Notes: generated from the sequence alone by a model not told the origin. DNA of 5,342 nucleotides from an uncultured Oscillospiraceae bacterium (GCA_934667865.1 CAKUMR010000094.1:1-5342); one strand, 5' to 3'; shown: positions 1 through 4,923, counted from the stretch's first letter. Made by a program: numbers and translations.

Positions 1-764
1 GGCTTGAGGACCTCGTTGAAGGCGCGGATGGCATTGGGGATGCCGCTTTTCAGCGTGTTATAGGTGTCGACCAGCAGCGTGGCGTTCGTCGGGTAAAGCT
101 CACAGTAGGTGCGGAAGGCCTCGTATTCGCTGTCGAACATCTGCACCCACGAGTGGGCCATGGTGCCGCCGGCGTAGACGCCGTAGAGCTGGTCGGAGAT
201 CGTGCAGGCCGTGCCGTTGCAGCCGCCGATGTAGGCAGCGCGCGCACCGAGGATCGCGCCCTGCGCGCCCTGCGCCCGGCGGGAGCCGAATTCCAGCACC
301 GTCCGGCCCTGCGCCGCGCGGACGACGCGGTTGGCCTTCGTCGCGATGAGGCTCTGATGGTTCAGGATCAGCAGGATATAGGTTTCGACCAGCTGCGCCT
401 CGATCGCGGGCGCGCGTACCGTGAGGATGGGCTCCTTGGGGAAGATGGGCGTGCCCTCCGGGACGGCGAAAATGTCGCCCGTGAAGCGGAAGTCCTCCAG
501 ATATTTGAGGAAGCCCTCGTCGAAGAGCTTCCTGCCGCGCAGGTAGGCGATATCCTCCGCGGAGAAATGAAGGTCCTGAATGTATTCGACGACCTGCTCC
601 AGACCGGCGGCGATGGCGAAGCCGCCATTGTCCGGCACGTTGCGGTAAAACACGTCGAAATAGCAGATTTGATCCTTCATCCCGCTGACGAAATAGCCGT
701 TGCCCATCGTCAGCTCATAGAAATCGCAGAGCATCGTCATGTTCAGAGTTTTGTTGACTTTCAT
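1..764 (-). CDS. pncB: Nicotinate phosphoribosyltransferase, N-terminal part (gene runs off the left edge)
   Basis: The product makes nicotinate mononucleotide from nicotinate and PRPP in a reaction coupled to ATP hydrolysis, the entry step of the Preiss-Handler route to NAD, in the cytosol. The visible 254 residues start MKVNKTLNMTMLCDFYELTM; DFYELTM (14-20) is the typical N-terminal family motif. FYRNVP lies at 39-44, the active-site block EFGSRRAQG at 158-166, GTMAHSW at 200-206 and LLVDTYN at 230-236. His204 in GTMAHSW is the likely counterpart of the family's autophosphorylated histidine (from family knowledge, not tested). Relatives are usually about 480 residues, so roughly half is missing. 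The ATG at 764-762 is preceded by GAGGTG (769-774) with 4 nt spacing, and the family motif begins close behind it, which supports this start. A promoter lies just upstream and the leader is only about 22 nt. The gene is divergent from the thioesterase-rimM-trmD unit. Identification is strong. Confidence 0.95.
   Translation of the reverse strand, partial: MKVNKTLNMTMLCDFYELTMGNGYFVSGMKDQICYFDVFYRNVPDNGGFAIAAGLEQVVEYIQDLHFSAEDIAYLRGRKLFDEGFLKYLEDFRFTGDIFAVPEGTPIFPKEPILTVRAPAIEAQLVETYILLILNHQSLIATKANRVVRAAQGRTVLEFGSRRAQGAQGAILGARAAYIGGCNGTACTISDQLYGVYAGGTMAHSWVQMFDSEYEAFRTYCELYPTNATLLVDTYNTLKSGIPNAIRAFNEVLK
256..273. repeat. Two-copy 9-nt tandem repeat inside pncB
   Basis: GCGCCCTGC occurs twice back to back (256-264 and 265-273), in frame. 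On the minus strand it encodes the doubled Ala-Gln-Gly of SRRAQGAQGA, in the conserved active-site loop. Many family members have a different tripeptide after RRAQG, from memory. It could be a small in-frame duplication or simple convergence with shared codon use. Confidence 0.4.
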
Positions 765-793
765 ATTGCACCTCGAAAAGTGTGTTTTCTTTG

Positions 794-822
794 ATTATAG
801 CCGTTTTTTCGCCAAATGGCAA
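794..822 (-). promoter_or_regulatory. Promoter of pncB (sigma-70/SigA type)
   Basis: On the minus strand the -35 box TTGCCA (822-817) and the perfect -10 box TATAAT (799-794) are separated by 17 bp. The predicted start of transcription is near 787, giving a leader of about 22 nt, too short for a riboswitch. The -35 box overlaps the left arm of the palindrome at 820-838. Confidence 0.8.
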
Positions 823-838
823 TCATTATTTCTGATTG
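820..838. promoter_or_regulatory. Candidate operator: 6-7-6 palindrome between divergent promoters
   Basis: CAATCA (820-825) and TGATTG (833-838) form a perfect inverted repeat around a 7-nt spacer. The left arm overlaps the pncB -35 box (817-822) and the right arm overlaps the -35 box of the rightward promoter (836-841). A dimeric regulator bound here would cover both promoters. No regulator is identified, and the match to any known NAD-repressor site was not established. The short arms in an AT-rich spacer could also arise by chance. Confidence 0.4.
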
Positions 839-863
839 ACTTTCCCGCGCCTTTTGGTATGAT
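836..863 (+). promoter_or_regulatory. Promoter of the thioesterase-rimM-trmD-sir2-trmO unit
   Basis: The -35 box TTGACT (836-841) is followed after 16 bp by TATGAT (858-863), with the extended -10 dinucleotide TG at 855-856. A perfect TATAAT also lies at 863-868, but 21 bp from the -35 box, so it is a poorer partner. Transcription would begin near 870, about 23 nt before the first start codon. Confidence 0.75.
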
Positions 864-892
864 ATAATCAGATAAGAATGGAGGATCGCACA

Positions 893-1279
893 ATGGCAAT
901 TGAAATCGGACTTCAGGGGCACGCGGAGACCCTTGTGGAAAAGGAGGACACCGCGCAGTCGGTCGGCTCCGGCGGACTGCTCGTCTATGCCACGCCCTGT
1001 CTGGCGGCACTGATGGAGGGCGCAGCCTATGAGAGCATCGCGCCGCTGCTCGCTGCGGACGAAAGCTCCGTCGGCACGCGCATGGAGCTGACTCATTCCT
1101 CGGCCACGCCCGTGGGGATGCAGGTACGCGCAGAATCCACCGTCACGGCAGTGGAGGGACGGAAGATCACCTTTGAGATCGTCGCCTACGACGAGGCCGG
1201 AGAAATCGGCCGCGCCGTCCACGAGCGCGTTGTCATCAAGACCGAGCGTTTTCTGGAAAAATGCTACGATAAGCTGTGA
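893..1279 (+). CDS. FlK-type hotdog-fold acyl-CoA thioesterase
   Basis: A 128-residue cytosolic protein of the hotdog-fold thioesterase family related to fluoroacetyl-CoA thioesterase FlK. The sequence shows Thr34, Glu42 and His68 (in TPCLAALMEG and ELTHSSATPVG). From memory, FlK's catalytic Thr42, Glu50 and His76 have exactly the same spacing, and the flanking pattern (ME, GT, THS/T, TP-G, VEGR, EIG, HER, IKTERF) also follows FlK. It probably hydrolyses a small acyl-CoA; the physiological substrate cannot be read from the sequence, and fluoroacetate resistance is not implied. The ATG at 893 was chosen over the in-frame ATG at 878 because GGAGG (880-884) lies 8 nt before 893 and overlaps the upstream ATG. 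It is the first gene of a five-gene rightward unit, and its stop is 14 bp before rimM. The family call is firm and the substrate unknown. Confidence 0.85.
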   Translation: MAIEIGLQGHAETLVEKEDTAQSVGSGGLLVYATPCLAALMEGAAYESIAPLLAADESSVGTRMELTHSSATPVGMQVRAESTVTAVEGRKITFEIVAYDEAGEIGRAVHERVVIKTERFLEKCYDKL

Positions 1280-1285
1280 AAGGAG
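1279..1285 (+). promoter_or_regulatory. Ribosome binding site that decides the rimM start
   Basis: AAAGGAG lies 8 nt before the TTG at 1294. An in-frame GTG at 1276, overlapping the thioesterase stop as GTGA, lies upstream of this site and so would not use it. The site therefore favours the TTG start. Confidence 0.75.
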
Positions 1286-1293
1286 CCGCAGCC

Positions 1294-1794
1294 TTGGAAA
1301 AACAGTTTTTGCAGGCCGGACAGATCGTCAGCACCCACGGCGTGCAGGGAGAAGTGAAGATCCTGCCGTGGGCGGATGCGCCGGAGTTCCTGCTGGATTT
1401 TGACACCTTTTATCTGAACGGAAAGCCCTACGAAGTCGTTTCCTCCCGCGTCCACAAGACCTGCGTGCTGGCGAAGCTGCGCGGCGTGGACACGCCGGAG
1501 GCCGCAATTCTCCTGCGCGGGCAGACCGTTTCCATCGACCGCAGCGATGTAAAGCTGCCGGAGGGGACGGTGTTCATCGCCGACCTGATCGGCTGCCGCG
1601 TGCTGGATGACGCGGGCGAGGAGATCGGAAAAATCAAGGACGTGCTGACCATGCCGTCGAGCGACGTCTATGTCATCGAGGGCGCGCGCAGCTATATGAT
1701 CCCCGCGGTCAAGGAATTCATCCGGGAGATCGACGCCGCGCATGGAACCGTGCGGGTGCATCTGATCGAGGGATTGGCGACGGATGAGAATTGA
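1294..1794 (+). CDS. rimM: Ribosome maturation factor RimM
   Basis: RimM binds ribosomal protein S19 and helps assemble the head of the 30S subunit in the cytosol. From the TTG start the protein has 166 residues, the usual family length. The N-terminal RimM barrel carries GQIVSTHGVQGEVKI (9-23). The C-terminal PRC barrel includes DLIGCRVLDD (97-106), GKIKDVL (112-118) and YMIPAV (134-139), all diagnostic. TTG was preferred over GTG at 1276 because AAAGGAG sits at the right distance and because family members begin close to the FLQAGQIV segment. The gene overlaps trmD by 11 bp, the widespread rimM-trmD coupling. Unlike the common Bacillota order (rpsP, KH-domain gene, rimM, trmD, rplS), the gene upstream here is a thioesterase. 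The rare start codon may lower its expression relative to neighbours, an inference. Confidence 0.95.
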   Translation: MEKQFLQAGQIVSTHGVQGEVKILPWADAPEFLLDFDTFYLNGKPYEVVSSRVHKTCVLAKLRGVDTPEAAILLRGQTVSIDRSDVKLPEGTVFIADLIGCRVLDDAGEEIGKIKDVLTMPSSDVYVIEGARSYMIPAVKEFIREIDAAHGTVRVHLIEGLATDEN

Positions 1795-2548
1795 CATTTT
1801 GACGCTGTTTCCTGATACGGTTGGGGACATGATGAACGAATCCATTCTCGGCCGTGCGCAGGAGCGGGGCTATATCCGCATCGAAACCCACCAGATCCGC
1901 GACTACACCGCAAACAAGCAGAATCAGGTGGACGACTATCCCTACGGCGGCGGACGCGGCGCGCTGATGCAGGCAGACCCCCTGTACCGCTGCTGGTGCC
2001 ACGTCTGCGACGAAGCGGGCGCGCCGGTACACACGATCTTCCTCTCCCCCTGCGGCCATGTGTTCCGGCAGGAGGACGCCAAGCGCCTTTCACAACTGGA
2101 GAATATCGTGCTGGTCTGCGGCCACTACGAGGGCATAGACCAGCGCTTCATCGACGAATGCGTGGACGAGGAGATCTCTATCGGAGACTTTGTCCTGACG
2201 GGCGGCGAAATCCCGGCGATGGCCGTCGCAGACTCGGTGTGCCGGTTGGTGCCCGGCGTTCTGCCGGACAAGGAATGTTTTGAGGACGAAAGCCACTGGG
2301 ACGGTCTGCTGGAATACCCGCAGTACAGCCGCCCGGCCGTCTGGCACGGCCGCGAGGTGCCGCCCATTCTTCTCTCCGGCGACCATGCAAAGGTCGCGCG
2401 CTGGCGCAGAAAGCAGGCCATTTTGCGCACCCGCGCGCGCAGGCCGGATATGTACGAAAAGCTGCGCTTTGAAACAAAAGAGGATAAAAAAATTCTGAGG
2501 GAGATCGCAGACGATGACGAACTTGGAAACACTGAAACAGTGGATTAA
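1784..2548 (+). CDS. trmD: tRNA (guanine-37-N1)-methyltransferase TrmD
   Basis: TrmD transfers a methyl group from S-adenosylmethionine to N1 of G37 in tRNAs reading CNN-type codons, preventing +1 frameshifting; it is normally essential. The 254-residue protein has full family length and the SPOUT trefoil-knot motifs: YGGGRGALMQ (54-63), LVCGHYEGIDQR (110-121), EISIGDFVLTGGEIPAM (130-146) and LLEYPQYSRP (175-184). Arg154 and Asp173 align by motif with the catalytic Arg154 and Asp169 known from E. coli and Haemophilus TrmD. The C-terminal helical domain (about 190-245) is basic (ARWRRK, RTRARR), fitting tRNA binding. The ATG lies 10 nt after GAGGGA (1768-1773) and overlaps the rimM end by 11 bp. 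The last 35 bp are shared in another frame with the sirtuin gene. rplS, its common downstream neighbour, is absent. Confidence 0.97.
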   Translation: MRIDILTLFPDTVGDMMNESILGRAQERGYIRIETHQIRDYTANKQNQVDDYPYGGGRGALMQADPLYRCWCHVCDEAGAPVHTIFLSPCGHVFRQEDAKRLSQLENIVLVCGHYEGIDQRFIDECVDEEISIGDFVLTGGEIPAMAVADSVCRLVPGVLPDKECFEDESHWDGLLEYPQYSRPAVWHGREVPPILLSGDHAKVARWRRKQAILRTRARRPDMYEKLRFETKEDKKILREIADDDELGNTETVD

Positions 2549-3236
2549 GGAAAGCAGCCGCATTGTCTTTTTCGGCGGCGCGGGCGTCAGCACGGAAAGC
2601 GGCATTCCGGATTTCCGCAGCGTGGACGGCCTGTACCACCAGAAATTTGACTACCCGCCGGAAACGATCATCAGCCACAGCTTTTATGAGGCACGGCCGG
2701 CGTATTTTTTCCAGTTCTACCGCGAAAAAATGCTCCCCCTCGGCTTTGCGCCGAACATCACCCACCGCGTACTTGCCAAGTGGGAGCAGGAGGGCAGGCT
2801 GCTGGCCATCGTCACACAGAACATCGACGGCCTGCACCAGAAGGCAGGCAGCAAGCGCGTCTACGAGCTGCACGGCAGCGTCCTGCGCAACTACTGCACC
2901 CGCTGCGGCAAGTTCTACCCCGCGGAGTTCGTCCGCGATGCACAGGGGATCCCCCGCTGCATCTGCGGCGGCATCGTCAAGCCGGACGTGGTGCTCTATG
3001 AGGAGAGTCTGAATGAGGACACGCTGGCGGGCGCGATCTCCGCGCTGCGGCAGGCCGATCTGCTGATCGTCGGCGGCACGAGCCTGACGGTCTATCCCGC
3101 CGCCGGGCTGCTGGGCTATTACCGCGGCCACCGGCTCGTACTCATCAACCGCGACGCGACGCCTTATGACGAAGAGGCCGATCTGGTCTTTCACGATTCG
3201 CTGGGCGATATTTTCTCCCGGCTACAGGAGCTTTGA
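2514..3236 (+). CDS. cobB: SIR2-family NAD-dependent protein deacylase (sirtuin)
   Basis: The enzyme removes acyl groups, typically acetyl, from protein lysines using NAD+, releasing nicotinamide and O-acyl-ADP-ribose in the cytosol. The 240 residues contain GAGVSTESGIPDFRS (22-36, NAD and adenine-ribose binding), TQNIDGLH (101-108), catalytic His120 in YELHGS, four zinc ligands C128, C131, C149 and C151, KPDVVLYEE (156-164) and GGTSLTVYPAA (187-197). The second zinc pair is CxC rather than the classical CxxC. The YxxR pair that marks desuccinylases such as E. coli CobB is not evident: by motif alignment the position holds Y69-REK, so a Thermotoga Sir2-like deacetylase is more likely. The ATG follows GAGGGAG (2497-2503) by 10 nt, inside trmD, giving a 35-bp overlap. 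Its own stop is directly followed by the trmO ATG. The symbol cobB is used in the general sense. Confidence 0.95.
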   Translation: MTNLETLKQWIKESSRIVFFGGAGVSTESGIPDFRSVDGLYHQKFDYPPETIISHSFYEARPAYFFQFYREKMLPLGFAPNITHRVLAKWEQEGRLLAIVTQNIDGLHQKAGSKRVYELHGSVLRNYCTRCGKFYPAEFVRDAQGIPRCICGGIVKPDVVLYEESLNEDTLAGAISALRQADLLIVGGTSLTVYPAAGLLGYYRGHRLVLINRDATPYDEEADLVFHDSLGDIFSRLQEL

Positions 3237-3920
3237 ATGGAACATACCATGCAGGTCATCGCGCGCATCCGCAGCGAATTTCCAACGAAATTCGGCATCC
3301 CGCGCCAGAGCGGACTGGTTCCGGAAACGCGCGCCACGATCGTTTTTGAACCCGAATACCGCAATCCGGACGCGCTGCGCGGGCTGGAGGGTTTTTCTCA
3401 CCTCTGGCTGATCTGGGAATTCTCCGAGTCCGTCCGCGACGGCTGGTCGCCTACGGTGCGCCCGCCGCGTCTGGGCGGCAATGTGCGCCGCGGCGTTTTT
3501 GCCACGCGTTCGCCCTTCCGCCCGAACCCCATCGGTCTTTCCTGCGTCCGGCTGGAAAAGATTTGCCCGACGGAGGACCGCGGCACGGTTCTGCTTGTTT
3601 CCGGAGCCGACCTGATGGACGGCACCCCCATTTTTGACATCAAGCCCTACATTCCCTATGCCGATGCCCACCCGGAGGCGCTGGAGGGCTTTACCGCGCA
3701 GGCGGGAGATTATTTGCTGGATGTGGTATTCCCGCCGGAGCTGGAAGAGCTCATTCCACAGGAGCGGCGCGCCGCGCTGCGCGGCGTTCTGTCGCATGAC
3801 CCGCGCCCTTCGTATCAGGCCGACCCGGCCCGCGTGTACGGGATGCGCTTTGCAGCCTTTGACATCCGCTTTACCGTGCAGGAGCATATGCTGACCGTGC
3901 GGGAGGTCATTGTGCAATAG
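3237..3920 (+). CDS. trmO: tRNA (adenine37-N6)-methyltransferase TrmO
   Basis: TrmO (formerly YaeB/TsaA) uses S-adenosylmethionine to methylate the t6A37 base of ACY-reading tRNA-Thr to m6t6A, slightly improving decoding. The 227 residues show the family's barrel motifs: GLEGFSHLWLIWEF (49-62), VRPPRLGGN (74-82), GVFATRSPFRPNPIGLS (86-102) and DLMDGTPIFDIKPYIPYAD (125-143). The C-terminal domain carries the characteristic DPRPSY (188-193), so the protein appears complete. The ATG at 3237 directly follows the sirtuin TGA with no gap; AGGAG (3226-3230) lies 6 nt upstream, which favours it over the in-frame ATG at 3249. It is the last gene of the rightward unit, and its TAG lies inside the terminator stem. 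With trmD, the unit encodes two enzymes that modify position 37 of different tRNAs. Confidence 0.95.
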   Translation: MEHTMQVIARIRSEFPTKFGIPRQSGLVPETRATIVFEPEYRNPDALRGLEGFSHLWLIWEFSESVRDGWSPTVRPPRLGGNVRRGVFATRSPFRPNPIGLSCVRLEKICPTEDRGTVLLVSGADLMDGTPIFDIKPYIPYADAHPEALEGFTAQAGDYLLDVVFPPELEELIPQERRAALRGVLSHDPRPSYQADPARVYGMRFAAFDIRFTVQEHMLTVREVIVQ

Positions 3921-3955
3921 CAAAAAGAGCCGCTTGCGCGGCTCTTTTTGCTATT
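3916..3955. terminator. Bidirectional Rho-independent terminator shared by convergent genes
   Basis: A perfect 18-bp stem (3916-3933 with 3938-3955) closes a TTGC tetraloop (3934-3937). The GC-rich core GAGCCGC/GCGGCTC is next to the loop and flanked by A5 (3922-3926) and T5 (3945-3949), so a U-tract follows the core in either direction. The stop codons of trmO (3918-3920) and of the DUF3021 gene (3953-3951, minus strand) both lie within the stem, with only 30 bp between them. Confidence 0.93.
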
Positions 3956-4403
3956 CTTTTTTGTGCAGCTTTTCGTTCAGCTCCCGCACGCGTGCCCGCG
4001 CCGCAAAGAACTGCGAGACCCAGATACCGGCATAAATGCAGAGGAAAATACCGAAATAGATGAGAATTCCGCGCACATTATGCGGCATCCAGTACATGAG
4101 GTAGGCAATGGGAAGCGCCGACAGGGAGCCGGTCAGCAGGTGCGCGACCGTCTGCCGCAGCAGACTCCAGTCCGTTTCCCAGATCACGCTGGCCGCTGCC
4201 CACACCGCGCCGTAGAGAAGCGAAGCGGCGGTTTGCAGTGCGACGGCCGTCAGTTCTCCGCCGCAGAATGCAGTCAGCTCCGGCTGAACCGGGTAGAATT
4301 TCCCGTCACCGACGGAAACCGACCCCAGAATGGTGATCACGACGCTGATTGTCAGCCCGATCGGCGCACCGGCCAGTGCCCGCAGAAGTGCCTTTTTCTT
4401 CAT
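3951..4403 (-). CDS. DUF3021-family four-helix membrane protein
   Basis: A 150-residue integral membrane protein with four predicted hydrophobic segments, at about 8-28, 51-73, 85-105 and 111-133, and a charged cytoplasmic tail (RARVRELNEKLHKKE). Topology and the WMPHN segment before the last helix match the DUF3021 family as I know it. Such proteins are commonly encoded directly after a LytTR regulator, as here, and in the similar HdrRM and BrsRM systems of Streptococcus mutans the membrane partner restrains the regulator; that role is inferred here. Two starts are possible. ATG at 4409 overlaps the LytTR stop as ATGA but has its GGGGG site only 1 nt away. ATG at 4403 has a 7-nt spacing and was chosen. 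Either way translation is probably coupled to the upstream gene. It ends in the shared terminator. No enzymatic motif is visible. Confidence 0.85.
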   Translation of the reverse strand: MKKKALLRALAGAPIGLTISVVITILGSVSVGDGKFYPVQPELTAFCGGELTAVALQTAASLLYGAVWAAASVIWETDWSLLRQTVAHLLTGSLSALPIAYLMYWMPHNVRGILIYFGIFLCIYAGIWVSQFFAARARVRELNEKLHKKE

Positions 4404-4405
4404 TT

Positions 4406-4846
4406 TCATACCCCCAGCATTTGTTTGATTCTGCCGACATAGCGGCGGGAAACATAGGTGGTCGATCCGTCGCTCAGCCGCACGAGAATTGTCCCCGTGA
4501 TGCTCAGATCGAAATGCTCGACCTTCTTCAGTTGAATGATCTCCGCATTGGAGATGCGCACAAATTGTCTGCTGTCCAGCGACGCTTCCAGTTCATAAAG
4601 GCGCTGTCGCAGGGTGTATTCGCCTCTTTCCGTGACGGCGAAAACCTTGCCGCCGGAAGCGTAGAAGCGGTAAATGCGTTCCGGCTCCAGAATTTCCAGC
4701 CGTCCGTCCCGGCTGCCGGTCAAAAGCCGCGGCGTCTCCTGCGTCAGGCGGCGGACGATCTCATCCACCTCCGGTGTGATTTCCTCCGTCTGCACGGTCA
4801 CGAGCGGCTCCGTGCAGGCAGGGTCGAGCTTGATCTCCAGTTTCAT
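4406..4846 (-). CDS. LytTR-domain DNA-binding transcriptional regulator
   Basis: A 146-residue cytosolic regulator with no receiver domain. Residues 1-40 are a short N-terminal region (MKLEIKLDPA and an amphipathic EEITPEVDEIVRRL). Residues 45-146 form a LytTR DNA-binding domain, seen from RIYRFYASGGKVFAV, YTLRQRLYELE, FVRISNAEIIQLKKV (96-110) and the C-terminal SRRYVGRIKQML (133-144). Regulators of this size paired with DUF3021 proteins are common in Bacillota and often control their own operon. The ATG at 4846 lies 9 nt from AAGGGGG (4856-4862); the in-frame ATG at 4855 directly abuts that site and was rejected. A promoter at 4871-4899 gives a leader of about 18 nt. A palindrome just beyond its -35 box is a candidate autoregulatory site. 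The regulon is unknown. Confidence 0.9.
   Translation of the reverse strand: MKLEIKLDPACTEPLVTVQTEEITPEVDEIVRRLTQETPRLLTGSRDGRLEILEPERIYRFYASGGKVFAVTERGEYTLRQRLYELEASLDSRQFVRISNAEIIQLKKVEHFDLSITGTILVRLSDGSTTYVSRRYVGRIKQMLGV
4411..4415 (-). promoter_or_regulatory. All-G ribosome binding site of the DUF3021 gene
   Basis: GGGGG lies 7 nt before the ATG at 4403 and 1 nt before the ATG at 4409, so it favours the inner start. It pairs with the anti-Shine-Dalgarno CCUCC only through a G-U wobble and differs from the AGGAG-type sites of the rightward genes. Confidence 0.55.
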
Positions 4847-4855
4847 GTCCTGCAT

Positions 4856-4862
4856 CCCCCTT
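4856..4862 (-). promoter_or_regulatory. G-rich ribosome binding site of the LytTR gene
   Basis: AAGGGGG lies 9 nt before the ATG at 4846 and touches the ATG at 4855, which decides the start in favour of 4846. It has the same unusual G5 core as the site of the next gene in the pair. Confidence 0.6.
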
Positions 4863-4870
4863 GTGGCTAC

Positions 4871-4899
4871 AGTATAGCGCAGAGCGGCAGAGGTGTCCA
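4871..4899 (-). promoter_or_regulatory. Promoter of the LytTR-DUF3021 pair
   Basis: On the minus strand TGGACA (4899-4894), one mismatch from the -35 consensus, is followed after 17 bp by TATACT (4876-4871). Transcription should start near 4864, just before the Shine-Dalgarno site. Confidence 0.75.
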
Positions 4900-4904
4900 G
4901 CGTT

Positions 4905-4923
4905 TTTCGATACTCGGTCGAAA
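4905..4923. promoter_or_regulatory. Candidate operator palindrome between divergent promoters
   Basis: TTTCGA (4905-4910) and TCGAAA (4918-4923) form a perfect inverted repeat with a 7-nt spacer, 5 bp upstream of the LytTR -35 box and 24 bp from the -35 box of the phosphatase promoter. It could be bound by LytTR itself or by another dimeric regulator. Classical LytTR sites are imperfect direct repeats of about 9 bp, so a LytTR assignment is only a hypothesis. Confidence 0.4.

Noticed and set aside
153..794. 213-codon open frame on the plus strand opposite pncB
   Set aside because: It is antisense to conserved pncB motifs and covers the pncB promoter -10 box; no convincing ribosome site or domain was seen.
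863..868. Perfect TATAAT as the -10 box of the rightward unit
   Set aside because: It lies 21 bp from TTGACT, too far, whereas TATGAT at 858-863 has 16-bp spacing and an extended TG; it may still contribute.
765..892. Riboswitch or leader RNA upstream of pncB or the thioesterase
   Set aside because: The predicted leaders are only about 22-23 nt each, too short for an aptamer, and no stable leader hairpin was seen.
893..1279. Fluoroacetate-resistance gene
   Set aside because: The catalytic triad is shared, but nothing around it relates to organofluorine metabolism; substrate specificity cannot be inferred from the triad.
1264..1845. 193-codon minus-strand frame opposite rimM
   Set aside because: It is complementary to a complete RimM with all motifs, and its composition is that of a shadow frame.
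2334..2352. GC-rich hairpin CGGCCGT-CTGGC-ACGGCCG inside trmD
   Set aside because: It has no following T-tract and lies within conserved coding sequence; internal termination is unlikely and the symmetry can come from codon choice.
2178..3194. 338-codon open frame on the minus strand opposite trmD/sir2
   Set aside because: It lies antisense to two unmistakable genes, is rich in Ala/Arg with no recognisable motif, and its openness follows from the GC-biased codons of the sense genes.
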